Counted from the stretch's first letter, positions 35,007-43,641 are shown. The stretch: DNA of 64,000 nt from CAKZLS01 sp963771545 (GCA_963771545.1 CAVYTX010000002.1:2108001-2172000); one strand, 5' to 3'. Translations and numbers: made by a program. Notes: a model not told the origin generated them from the letters alone.

Positions 35007-35287
35007 TGCCGGTCGGCGCGGGAATTCCGTGGCTCGGCTTCGTCGTCTTTCCCACCCACCGGCTGGTTAAGGCGCGCAAGGTGCGCCACGCCCATCGGCG
35101 GCTGCGCGCGCGATTGGCTGCTTATCACGCGGGCGAGATCAGCTTTGCCGAACTCGACGCGAGCGTCCAGGGCTGGATCAACCATGTCAGGCACGCCGAT
35201 AGCTGGGGTCTCCGCCGCCATATCCTCGAAATGTTGCCGATCCGCCCGGCCGAACACCGCCGGGCGAGGGCGTTAGCAGGAGACTGA
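35007..35287 (+). pseudogene. Reverse transcriptase C-terminal fragment (DGR-like)
   Basis: About 92 codons read LPVGAGIPWLGFVVFPTHRL, then a basic helix RLRARLAAYHAGEISFAELD and SVQGWINHVRHADSWGLRR. This is the thumb/C-terminal region of diversity-generating-retroelement and related reverse transcriptases as I know them. The palm domain with the YxDD catalytic motif is absent, and upstream the frame runs into a REP-like repeat, so the gene is truncated. The fragment converges on the TIR-STAND-FGE gene, whose C-terminus looks like a DGR variable region. Group II intron maturases end differently (X and HNH domains), which favours the DGR reading. Confidence 0.65.
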
Positions 35288-35290
35288 GTC

Positions 35291-35323
35291 AAAAAAATGC
35301 GACGCGGCGCTAACGCGCCGCGT
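35291..35323 (-). terminator. Hairpin plus T-run after the TIR-STAND-FGE gene
   Basis: ACGCGGCGC (35302-35310), loop TAAC and GCGCCGCGT (35315-35323) form a perfect 9-bp stem that abuts the gene's stop codon (35324-35326). Seven A residues at 35291-35297 give a T-run in minus-strand RNA, so it works as a rho-independent terminator. A short-stem, 4-base-loop inverted repeat just past the variable region is also a known DGR target feature. Confidence 0.75.
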
Positions 35324-38066
35324 TCAGTGATCAGTGTCCAAGGATGGGGACGAACACACCACGCGGAAACCGATGTTGTTGTGCCGGATGTCCGGGTAGT
35401 ACCTGAAGCGGATGGCTGAGCGCGCGAGGTCCAGATTGAGGTCCCAGGACCCGCCGCGCAGCACGCGAAAATCGAAATCGTTGCTGTTAGACACGGTCAC
35501 CTGGGGCGTCTCAAACTTGTTCAGGCACCATTCCCAGACAGTGCCCGCCATGTCGAGAATGTCCGTCGGGGAGGCGCCGGCGGGGTACATGCCGACCGCC
35601 GTCGCCTGGCCCAACCGGCTCTCGAACGTATTGGCCCGCCAAGGTTCCCGTTTGGCGTCCCAATCGGCGCCCCACGGAAAGATGCTCCCCCTGTCGCCGC
35701 CGGTGGCCGCGTGTTGCCACTCCCACTCGTCCGGCAGGCGGACTTCGGTATCCAGGCACCGGCTGAGCCAGCGGCAGAAGGCCACCGCATCGAACCAACT
35801 CACATACACCGCCGCATGGTTGCCGAAGCGCCCGAATTCGTAAGTGTTTCCGTCCGCATCGCGATACAGATCGCCACCCCACCAAACCGAATCGCGCCAC
35901 CCGTCCTTGGCCTCGATAAACGCGCGGTATTGGGCGACGGTGATAGGGTAGCGGGCGATTTTGAAGGGATTCACGATGCGCGGAAGCGTTTCCTTTGGCT
36001 CCGATCGCGGATCATTCGGTTCGGACAAGATCGAAATCGTCGCTTCGCCGCCGGATACAGCCCGCCAGTCAATTTGCGGCATGCCGTTGTCGACGCCGAC
36101 GCCCCAGCGGGACGGGGGCTCGCCCAAGATGTCGAGCCGTTCGCCGATCAGGAGGCGCTGTTTGTGTGTCGTTTCCGGCTTTTCCAACTCCGCCAGCATG
36201 TTATCGGGATCGATCGGCCCGACGAACTCCTGTTGGTTCGGGTTCAACTCGAACCTCGGACCGGGTTCTTGCATGACCGAGTACAACTCCCGCACCCTTT
36301 CGTGCGACCACAGGAACCCGGGCGCCTTCCCTTTCTCCAACCATGTCCGCATATCCGCCCGGAGCCGGTCGCGCCATGCCGCCCGCTCTTTGTGCTGTTC
36401 GATGTAGTCCCACAGGGTGGGCCAATAGGGTTGCGGCTTGCCCTCGGCGTCCAGCCCCTTGCTGCGAATGAGCGTCTCGTGGATCAGGTTCACCCATCGG
36501 CCTTCGTCGGTGATCGTGATCAGTCGCACCGGGCCCGAAGTGACGCCCTTAACTTGCTGGCCGGCGAGGCGGTTAAGCAGGTCGCGGCCGCGCTCGCGGT
36601 CGCCAGCGCCAGCAACGCTCTCGGCCTCGGCCATCGGCAGCCGCTGGCGGGCATGCCGAACTCCCTCGGGGTCGACCCTGACCAGTTGGAATAGCAATTC
36701 CAAGGCGTTCGCGCGCCCTTCGTTATCCAACGCCTCGAGTAACGCGTCGGCCCGGTGGCTGAGGATACCGGCGAGACCACCCGCCTCATCGAACCGCCGC
36801 TCGCTCAGGCGGTTGTTCGATTTGTCATTCCATAGCCACTCCAGGGCATTCTCCACCAAGGGCAGGGCGCCGGGATCGTTTTCGGCCTGCTCCAGGATCA
36901 CGCCCTTGACCTCGCTGATATCGAGGCCGGTGAGCCGGGCCGGGCCCTCGATGACCTCGCGCAGGCCGTCGGGCCCAATCGGCGCCAGCGTCCACGGCTT
37001 GCCGCGGTGGTTGCGGACGTCGTTCAGCCGCGGGACATCGTCGAAGCGGTGGAGAAAATCGGCCCGCACGGTGGAGATGACGAACAAAGGGCAGGCGTCA
37101 TCGGCAAGCGCGCTGGCGAGCAGTCGATCGAAGCGGCCGCGTTCCTGCTCATTGGCGAACGTGAACAGCTCCTCGAACTGATCGACGGCGAGCAAGAAGG
37201 CCGTGTCTGTAGCCTTGCGTTCGCGCAACCAGTAGCGCAAGGCATCGTCGCCGCTTTTAAGCTCCTTGACGAGCTCGCCCATCTTCACGGTTTCACCCAA
37301 CGCCTTCTTGGCGGTCTCTATCAGGGACTCGGCCAGCATTTCCACCGGGTCCTTTCCCGGAACCATCGGGCCGATGCACGTCCAGCGCTCGCAACCGGTG
37401 CGGCGCCATAGCCAGCCTTTCTCCACCAGCGGCAACAGGCCGGCGTTCATCAGCGACGACTTGCCGCAACCCGAGTTTCCGTTGATCTCCAGCCAGCGCA
37501 CGACCGGTTCGTTGTGCGTATTGAAAAAGGTAAGGGCGTCCAGGGTCTCCTTCTGACGCCCGAAGAACAGTTGGGCCTGTTTCGTCTTGTAGGCGTCGAG
37601 CCCGACGAACGGGCAACTCTTCGAACCGGGTCTTCGTGTCGGCCACGACGGTGCGCTCGGCAATCCGTTGAAGGAACCCCTTGTCAAGGGAGTCGGCGCC
37701 GTTCCAAGGCTCCGCCTGGAACAGCCGCAGGAACGGTGGAAGTGTATCCGGCTCGGTCTCGCCAATAAGGATCGGAAAGATCGGCAAGCGTTCGGAGTCG
37801 TTGTTGGGACCGAAATAGCGGTTGAGCGCGACCTGGGTCTCGGCGCCGATCCATCGCGCCACCCCGTCGCGTCCAACCAGCACGACAAACGCCTCGCAGC
37901 CGTCCACCGCGTCCTGCAGCGTGTTGGGCCAGAGATCGCCCGTGCGGATGCCTTTCTCGTCCCAGAATACGTTAAGCCCAAGCTTTTCGAGTTGACCGTG
38001 GAGGTTCGCGGCCGCGTCCCGGTCGTTGTGGCTGTAGCTCAGGAAAACATCGTAGCTGTCCGTCAT
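35324..38066 (-). pseudogene. TIR-nSTAND1-FGE conflict receptor with DGR-like variable region, frameshifted
   Basis: The frame from ATG 38066 encodes a TIR domain (YDVFLSYSHNDRD, VFWDEKGI, and WIGAETQVAL with the likely NADase glutamate). At 37614-37619 the frame changes, and deleting one base of CAACTC joins FEE to CPFVGLDAYKTKQAQLFFGR. An nSTAND1 ATPase follows, with Walker A GNSGCGKSSL and Walker B FLLAVDQFEELF, then a winged-helix-like region. The C-terminus is a formylglycine-generating-enzyme fold (YPITVAQYRAF, VSWFDAVAFCRWL, VRLPDEWEWQHAA, TVWEWCLNKF, FRVLRGGSW...IGFRVV). In related conflict systems the FGE fold senses a ligand, STAND oligomerises and TIR depletes NAD. Without the indel the protein is about 913 residues. 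Confidence 0.8.
35345..35446 (-). other. Candidate DGR variable region and adjoining conserved tail
   Basis: Between the TGG codon (35444-35446) and the conserved IGFRV tail (from about 35379), the variable codons are GAC, CTC, GAC, CTC, ATC, TTC, TAC, TAC, GAC, ATC, CAC, AAC, AAC, plus one AAT-CTG pair. Nearly all are NNC, the outcome expected from adenine-directed mutagenesis of AAC codons in a template. The unchanged framework matches the usual FGE-type variable region (GGSW...ARSA.R.R..P..R.NNIGFRV). No template repeat was found in the window. Confidence 0.6.
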
Positions 38067-38210
38067 CAGGTCTGGCTCCCCCCACGATGCCGGTTGCTCT
38101 GTCGGCAAATTATAGATGGCAACCGCCAAAGAGGCTAACTCAACCTGCAAACCGCCCTCTCCGGATCCCGCTGGCCGCGGCACACCCGACCCGCCCCGTC
38201 CTACCCGTCC

Positions 38211-38297
38211 TAGCGAGGAGCGGAGCGACGCGGCGATCCAGAGAAGTGCATGCGGCAATGGGCAAAACTGGACCGCTTCGCTCCGCTCGCAGTGACG
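38211..38297. repeat. REP-like palindromic repeat pair, right of the conflict gene
   Basis: GCGAGGAGCGGAGCGAC with GCGGCGATCCAGAG (from about 38213) and the mirrored CTGGACCGCTTCGC with TCCGCTCGCAGTGACGG repeat the scheme of the element at 34857-34990. The gap 38067-38397 between the TIR gene and the DedA gene holds this pair and otherwise no ORF that I can support. Confidence 0.7.
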
Positions 38298-38397
38298 GTC
38301 TTGCATTTAATGCATTCGGCGGGTTACGCGGACGCTAACACGCCCTACAATGGGTCGAACATCGCTTGCCGATCCACCCGGGAGCGCTCACCGTCCC

Positions 38398-39015
38398 ATG
38401 ACCGGACTTGAACACGCCTTCGCATGGATCGAACCGTATCTGCGTGAGTACGGCGCCGCCGCCGTTTTCATTGTGGTATTCTTCGAATCCTTCGGGGCGC
38501 CCCTGCCCGGCGAGTCGCTGGTGATCACGAGCGCACTGTTGGCGGCGAAAGGCGACATGCCCATCGGGCCGCTCCTGGGCGCGGTGTGGCTGGCGGCCGT
38601 GCTGGGCGACAACGTGGGTTACGCCATCGGGCTGTTCGGCGGGCGGCGACTGGTGCTCCGCTACGGCGCGCGGGTGGGGATCACCGAGCCGCGCCTCGCC
38701 AAGGTGGAGGCGTTCTTTCGCCGCTTCGGCGGCGAAATCGTGCTGGTGGCGCGGTTTTTCGTGATCTTGCGTCAGCTCAACGGCATCACCGCCGGCACCG
38801 TCGCCATGCCGTGGCCGAAGTTCCTGCTCTACAACGCCCTCGGCGCGGCGCTGTGGACGGCGGTCTGGGGTTACGGCGCGTACGTTGCCGGGCACCACAT
38901 GGCGGCCATCCTCCCCTGGGTCCACCGCTTCGGCTACGCGGCGGTGGCGGCCGTGGCGTTCGCCGTGCTCGCGGTGGTGGTCGTCCGATATTTGAAGCCA
39001 CGCTCGCGGCGGTAG
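38398..39015 (+). CDS. DedA-family membrane protein
   Basis: This 205-residue inner-membrane protein has about five hydrophobic segments and the DedA signatures FFESFGAPLPGESLVITSALLA, GDNVGYAIGLFGGRR and FVVARFF-like VLVARFFVILRQLNGITAG. DedA/DTT proteins act as lipid-carrier or phospholipid flippases and maintain membrane-potential homeostasis. ATG 38398 starts the conserved N-terminus. It is monocistronic. The next 530 bases downstream carry repeats. Confidence 0.85.
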   Translation: MTGLEHAFAWIEPYLREYGAAAVFIVVFFESFGAPLPGESLVITSALLAAKGDMPIGPLLGAVWLAAVLGDNVGYAIGLFGGRRLVLRYGARVGITEPRLAKVEAFFRRFGGEIVLVARFFVILRQLNGITAGTVAMPWPKFLLYNALGAALWTAVWGYGAYVAGHHMAAILPWVHRFGYAAVAAVAFAVLAVVVVRYLKPRSRR

Positions 39016-39117
39016 CAGCGGATTGAAACCCTGACCAATATCGGATATCATTCCTATGTTTTTCCTTTGCGGCCGTCGTTTGGGCGGAAATCGTTCATTG
39101 GAACGAACAGTCCAGTA

Positions 39118-39430
39118 TGACGACAAATGACGACATCGAAGGCGGAACGATCCGGGATCGAAACGGCGTGTTTCGTTTGATATCAACGACTTGCATCGTT
39201 ACGGAGCGAGAATGAATACTCTTGAATGTACTAATGATTTCAATTGGTTCAAGGCAAAATACGACAAATGACGACAAATGACGACAAATGACGACAAATG
39301 ACGACATTTTGGGCCCTTTTTTTTCGGCCAAATGAAATCAACGACTTAGCAAATGTCAAGTCGTCAACTGTCATCATTTTCGCGAAAAATGTCGTCATTT
39401 TCGGCCTTTTTTTGACGACACGTGTCGTCA
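39118..39430. repeat. Octamer-rich repeat region in the gene-free gap before pyrE
   Basis: The gap 39016-39549 is AT-rich and holds nine copies of TGACGACA or its complement: 39118, 39128, four in a 10-bp tandem array (unit ACGACAAATG, 39261-39306), 39390, and two forming the perfect 18-bp palindrome at 39413-39430. The string ATCAACGACTT also occurs twice (about 39181 and 39335), as does a TTTTCGGCC/T-run segment. Short frames here merely reflect the repeats. Iteron-like or regulator-binding roles are possible. Confidence 0.75.
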
Positions 39431-39549
39431 AGACCGGTGGCGGCGTTTCCTCCGGCGGGAACCGGATCGGCAAGCCATTGAGTCAACCCGGCGTTGCCTC
39501 TAAAACAAACCGTCGTCCCTTGGAATACTCCCGGCCAGCGAGAACAAAC

Positions 39550-40260
39550 ATGCCCCCACCCACCGGCCCCCACCTAACGGAAACCGCCAAACCGATCCTC
39601 GGCGCCGATCCGGAAACGGCGCGGATCCTGTTGCGCATCGGCGCCGTGGGGGTCCGACCGGGCGAGCCCTACCGGTTCACCTCGGGTTGGGCCAGCCCCG
39701 TCTATATCGACTGCCGGCGGCTGATCTCGTTTACGCCCGAGCGCCGCCACGTGATCGCCAAGGCGCTGGACGTTCTCTACGACGCCGCCGGTTTCGACGC
39801 CATCGACGCGGTGGCCGGCGGCGAGACGGCCGGCATCCCCTATGCCGCGTGGCTCGCCGAGGCCATGTCCAAGCCCATGCTGTACGTGCGCAAGAAACCC
39901 AAGGGGTTCGGCCGCGACGCCCAGATCGAGGGCACTTTCGCGGACGGTGACCGAGTGCTGCTGGTGGAGGACCTGGCCAGCGACGGCGCCAGCAAGATCG
40001 CCTTCGTGGACGCGCTGCGGGCGGCCGGCGCGTCGGTGTCGGACGCCTTCGTGGTGTTCTACTACGGGATCTTCCCGGGCGCGCTGGACACCCTCGCCGA
40101 CGCCGGCATCCGCCTGCACTATCTGGCCACCTGGTGGGACATCCTGCGCGAGGCCGAGGCCGGCGAACACTTTCCGTCCGCGGACCTCGCCGAGGCGCGG
40201 GCGTTTCTCGGCGATCCGGTGGGCTGGTCGGCGGCCCACGGCGGACGGGACACGCTGTAG
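39550..40260 (+). CDS. pyrE: Orotate phosphoribosyltransferase
   Basis: This 236-residue type I phosphoribosyltransferase has RFTSGWASPVYIDCRRL near the N-terminus, the hood region AGGETAGIPYA, the catalytic-loop lysines in YVRKKPKGFG and the PRPP motif VLLVEDLASDGASK. It converts orotate and PRPP to orotidine monophosphate in pyrimidine synthesis. ATG 39550 begins the family-like region, whereas the frame upstream reads through the octamer repeats. It is monocistronic, upstream of flagellin. Confidence 0.9.
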   Translation: MPPPTGPHLTETAKPILGADPETARILLRIGAVGVRPGEPYRFTSGWASPVYIDCRRLISFTPERRHVIAKALDVLYDAAGFDAIDAVAGGETAGIPYAAWLAEAMSKPMLYVRKKPKGFGRDAQIEGTFADGDRVLLVEDLASDGASKIAFVDALRAAGASVSDAFVVFYYGIFPGALDTLADAGIRLHYLATWWDILREAEAGEHFPSADLAEARAFLGDPVGWSAAHGGRDTL

Positions 40261-40314
40261 CGCCCTTCGAAAGATCCGCGAACAACCCTTCCGAGTGACT
40301 ACTCGCAAAAAGTG

Positions 40315-40343
40315 TTGACTTTGGTCGATCATGCTCGTATTAA
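40315..40343 (+). promoter_or_regulatory. Sigma70-type promoter for flagellin
   Basis: TTGACT (40315-40320), a 17-bp spacer and TATTAA (40338-40343) form a good housekeeping promoter 55 bases before the flagellin ATG. A small hairpin (CGGAC-GGAAAT-GTCCG) lies in the untranslated leader, which in Alphaproteobacteria is the region bound by FlbT. Confidence 0.5.
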
Positions 40344-40398
40344 GTGCAGCATCGGACGGAAATGTCCGCTTACGTCATTCCTAGGAAAGGAACCCGTT

Positions 40399-42010
40399 AT
40401 GACCAGTAACCTCGCTCTCTCCGGAGCCATGCGCTCCAACCTTCTCTCCCTCGTCAACACCCAGCGCGACATCGACACCGTCCAGGGACGGCTGGCCACC
40501 GGCCGCAAGGTCAACAGCGCTCTCGACGATCCGCGCAACTTCTTCGCCGCCCAGGCGCTCAACAACCGGGCCGGCGATTTGAACCGTCTGCTGGACTCCA
40601 TGGGCCAGAGCATCTCCACCATCAAGGAAGCGGACAACGCCGTTTCGTCGCTGTCCAAGTTGCTCGAGCAGGCCGAACTCCCTGGCCATCCAGGCCAAGG
40701 AAGAACTGACCAGCGCCCAGGGTCAGGCGGTCGTCAACGGCGACGAAAACATCGCCGGCGAGACCAACCTGGTGGACTTGGCCGGTATCGACGCCAACGA
40801 CACCTTTACGCTCACCATCGAAGGCACCTCTTCGGGTAACATCGTGATCGAGGATGGCGATTCGGCCGAGATGCTGGTGGCCAAAATCAACAACAGCGGC
40901 CTTGAAGGCAAGGTCGAGGCGTCCCTCAACAAGTCCGGCCAGTTGGAGATCAAGTCCCTGGTGGACGACGCCGCCATCCGCATCGTCGCCGGGGCGGGCG
41001 CGGACGCCGATACGTTCTCGGCTCTCGGGCTGAGTGCCGTGATGACCACGGAAGATGACGGCGCCGGCGGCACCCGCGTGGCGGGCAGCATTGTCTCTGG
41101 CAATACCCTGACCTCGAAAGCGTCCACTACGACCGGCGTCAGCGCCAGCACCACCCTTCAGGCCGCCGGGTTCGTGGACATCGATACGGGCGAAGCGGCG
41201 ACGGCTCAGTTGACCGTGGACGGCACCGACAGTGCCCTCATCGCCATCGACGAGACCACGACGATCCAGGGTTTGGTGGACAGCATCAACAACGACGTCA
41301 ATCTGGATGGCAGCATCACCGCGTCGTTCAACACCGACACCAAGAAGATCGAACTGACCGCCAACGGAACCGTCTCCTCGCTGGAGTTGAGCTTCAACGC
41401 CACCACGTGGGGCGACGGCGTCGATATCGACTTTGACTTCGGCACGGGCGCCGCGGACGCGTCCTTCACGGGGAACAACGAGCCCAGCAGCGAAATCATC
41501 GCCTTTGGCGGCGGTTCCGGCGACGTGGCCCGCCTGGAAGCCGACTTCAACGAAATCCGCAACCAGATCGACGCGCTCGTGGCCGACGCCAGCTATCGCG
41601 GCGTCAACCTGCTCGAGAACGACAATCTGGAAACGGTTTTCAACGAGAACCGCAGCAACAAGCTGACCACCGAGGGCGTCAACTTCACGTCCACCGGCTT
41701 GGGCCTATCGGAAGCCAATTTCTCAAACGAAACGGCCGTCCAGGTGTCCCTCGACCAGCTTCTCTCGGCCACCAACGCGGTGCGGGACTTCGGCAGCTCC
41801 ATCGCCAATGACCTGTCGATCATCCAGACCCGCCAGGACTTCACCGAGAAGACCATCGAAACCCTGGAAGAGGGCAGCGACAAGCTGACCCTGGCGGATC
41901 CCAACGAGGAAGGCGCGAAGTTGCTGTCCCTGCAGACCAGGCAGCAGCTGTCCATCACTTCCTTGGCTCTCGCCTCTCAGTCTGCGTCCGCCGTGCTGTC
42001 CCTGTTCTAG
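40399..42010 (+). pseudogene. fliC: Flagellin, frameshifted
   Basis: The N-terminal frame encodes the flagellin D0/D1 helix (NTQRDIDTVQGRLATGRKVN, QSISTIKEADNAVSSL) to LLEQA. After 40675-40680 the adjacent frame continues SLAIQAKEELTSAQGQAVVN, a variable middle region with repeated beta-type segments, and the conserved C-terminal helix ending LSLQTRQQLSITSLALASQS. Deleting one A of GAACTC restores a ~536-residue protein with LLEQADSLAIQAKEE. Because the frame on both sides is perfectly conserved, an assembly error is plausible. AGGAAAGGAA precedes the ATG. It is followed by a strong terminator, flbT and flaF. Confidence 0.9.
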
Positions 42011-42033
42011 GGTCATCCACGCGATAAAAGAGA

Positions 42034-42072
42034 CCGGCCGGTGGCGCCTTTCGCGCCGCCGGCCATTTTTTT
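42034..42072 (+). terminator. Rho-independent terminator after flagellin
   Basis: A 12-bp GC-rich stem (GGCCGGTGGCGC with GCGCCGCCGGCC, one G:C-poor mismatch) with a CTTTC loop is followed by seven T residues at 42066-42072. Confidence 0.85.
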
Positions 42073-42155
42073 GCGCCATTTTTCCGCGTGTACGTCCCGG
42101 TCTTCTGCTACCCTGACGCCCCGTCCCATTCCGTAAACATCGAGCGAGCGCGATC

Positions 42156-42539
42156 ATGGCCCTGGTTCTGGATCTCAAGCCCGGCGAGCGGGTGATCATC
42201 GGCGAAACCCTCATCACCAACGACCGGCAGCGGGCGCGGCTGCACATCGAGGGCAGCGCGCCCATCCTTCGCGAGAAGGATATCATCCGCCCGGAAGAAG
42301 CCGACACGCCGTGCAAGAACCTCTACCTCACGCTGCAGCTCATGTACATGGACCGCGATCCCACCCGGTTCCACGACGCCTATTTCGAGCTGGTGCGGAA
42401 AATCCAGGACGCGGCGCCCAGCACCGCGTCCCTGCTGCTCGACATTAACCAAAACATAATCGGAGGCTCGTACTATAAGGCGCTCAAGGAGGCCAAGCGC
42501 CTCATCAAATATGAAGCGGAGTTGATAGCCAATGCTTAA
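42156..42539 (+). CDS. flbT: Flagellin-mRNA repressor FlbT
   Basis: This 127-residue protein matches FlbT throughout: LDLKPGERVIIGETLITN, RARLHIEGSAPILREKDII and KNLYLTLQLMYM. FlbT binds the 5' untranslated leader of flagellin mRNA and destabilises it until the hook is complete. It lies directly downstream of flagellin, and its stop overlaps the FlaF start by eight bases, the standard alphaproteobacterial pairing. Confidence 0.92.
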   Translation: MALVLDLKPGERVIIGETLITNDRQRARLHIEGSAPILREKDIIRPEEADTPCKNLYLTLQLMYMDRDPTRFHDAYFELVRKIQDAAPSTASLLLDINQNIIGGSYYKALKEAKRLIKYEAELIANA

Positions 42540-42972
42540 CGCCTACAATCGCGCAGCCAACGCCTATGGGAAGGGCGCGACCCACGCCGTCGATCAACGC
42601 GAGCAGGAAGCCAACGCGCTCCTCAAGGCCGCGCGCCAGCTCGAGGATGTCCGGAGGGATTGGGCGCCGGCCCTGCAGCCCCGGCTCGACGAGGCGCTGC
42701 TCTACAATCGCAAGCTCTGGACCATATTCGCCGCCGAGGCCGCCAACGACGATCACGGCCTGCCCCTCGACATCAAGAACAATATCGGCAGCATTTCCAT
42801 CTTCGTGTTCAAGAGATCGATGGAACTTCATGCTTCGGCGACCGCGGAAAAGATCGACGCCCTGATCGAGATCAACAAGAACATCGCCGCCGGCCTCATG
42901 ACCCGGCCGGAAGCCCTGGCCGTGCCCACCGGTGGAGCGGGATTCACGGCGCAGCGCTCCCAGGAAGCGTAA
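42532..42972 (+). CDS. flaF: Flagellar biosynthesis regulator FlaF
   Basis: This 146-residue FlaF protein begins MLNAYNRAANAYGKG and has LEDVRRDWAPALQPRLDEAL, NRKLWTIFAAEA and NIGSISIFVFKRSMEL. FlaF is required for flagellin translation or secretion and opposes FlbT. The start overlaps the flbT stop. The C-terminal ~25 residues are not conserved. Confidence 0.92.
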   Translation: MLNAYNRAANAYGKGATHAVDQREQEANALLKAARQLEDVRRDWAPALQPRLDEALLYNRKLWTIFAAEAANDDHGLPLDIKNNIGSISIFVFKRSMELHASATAEKIDALIEINKNIAAGLMTRPEALAVPTGGAGFTAQRSQEA

Positions 42973-43032
42973 ACGCTCGCCCGGGCGCATCCCGCGCGGG
43001 AGGGGGCGTCTCTGTCTCGCTAGGAGCGCTTG

Positions 43033-43491
43033 CTAAGCAATGTGAAGAACCCGCGGCGCCGGGATCGCGGCGTCCTTCTGGTCCGACCGCGCGGTGATCT
43101 GCTCCAGGTACTTCGCCGTGCTCTCGGACGGGATGCGCATCAGGATCTCGTCGTCTTTTTCGTTGACGATGTCCAGATAAACCCGGTTCACATCGGCCTC
43201 GTAGCTCAACTTGCGATCATAACTGCTTGCGGCGACCTCGGGTTGGGCCTCAACTTCGCCATTGGGCGAAAGCCGCTCGCGGTCCCGGTCATGCCGCCCC
43301 TCGCGGAAACGGCCGTCTTCGGTTGCCCGGCCTTTCTCGGCCTTTTCAACCGGCTCCACTCTGCGCGCGCCGTCCAGCGGCTGCCCGTGCGCCGGTCGCT
43401 CCCCCTCGCCGCCCAAGGAGGCGGAATAAGGAGCGACCTGACGATGGATCACGGCCGGGCTGGCGGGATCGATGGGGACACTCATGGCCAT
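43033..43491 (-). CDS. Putative FlaG-like flagellar protein
   Basis: This 152-residue protein has a polar, unstructured first ~90 residues. Its C-terminal domain (RKLSYEADVNRVYLDIVNEK and ILMRIPSESTAKYLEQI) follows the pattern of the FlaG domain (hydrophobic strand, acidic turn, RxIPxE helix). FlaG proteins affect filament length. It lies between flaF and fliK but on the opposite strand. A second in-frame ATG is at 43485. The link to FlaG is by pattern only. Confidence 0.5.
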   Translation of the reverse strand: MAMSVPIDPASPAVIHRQVAPYSASLGGEGERPAHGQPLDGARRVEPVEKAEKGRATEDGRFREGRHDRDRERLSPNGEVEAQPEVAASSYDRKLSYEADVNRVYLDIVNEKDDEILMRIPSESTAKYLEQITARSDQKDAAIPAPRVLHIA

Positions 43492-43626
43492 AACTCTGCC
43501 AAAGTTTAATACACGTTATGATCATAGTAACATACATGAATGCATATTTGAAGTTGTATTTGCCGTCCATTCTTTCCGCGACGGTCCAGTCGCGACATTG
43601 GCGACGGGCACAAACGACCGGCACGG

Positions 43627-43641
43627 TGGGGCAATTCTTGC
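43627..43641 (+). promoter_or_regulatory. Candidate sigma54 (-24/-12) promoter before fliK
   Basis: TGGGGC-AATTC-TTGC has the correct GG-to-GC spacing for an RpoN promoter (TGGCAC-N5-TTGC), with two mismatches in the -24 element. It lies 130 bases upstream of fliK in the 283-bp gap, and a FlbD-type sigma54 activator is encoded in the same cluster. Confidence 0.35.

Noticed and set aside
39261..39310. CRISPR-like short tandem repeats
   Set aside because: The 10-bp unit has no spacers and no cas genes, so this is a simple tandem array within a wider octamer-rich region.
39095..39473. Two short minus-strand frames rich in SSFVV/ICRHL repeats
   Set aside because: The repeated peptide is simply the 10-bp DNA repeat translated over a 30-bp cycle; there is no start signal and no domain.
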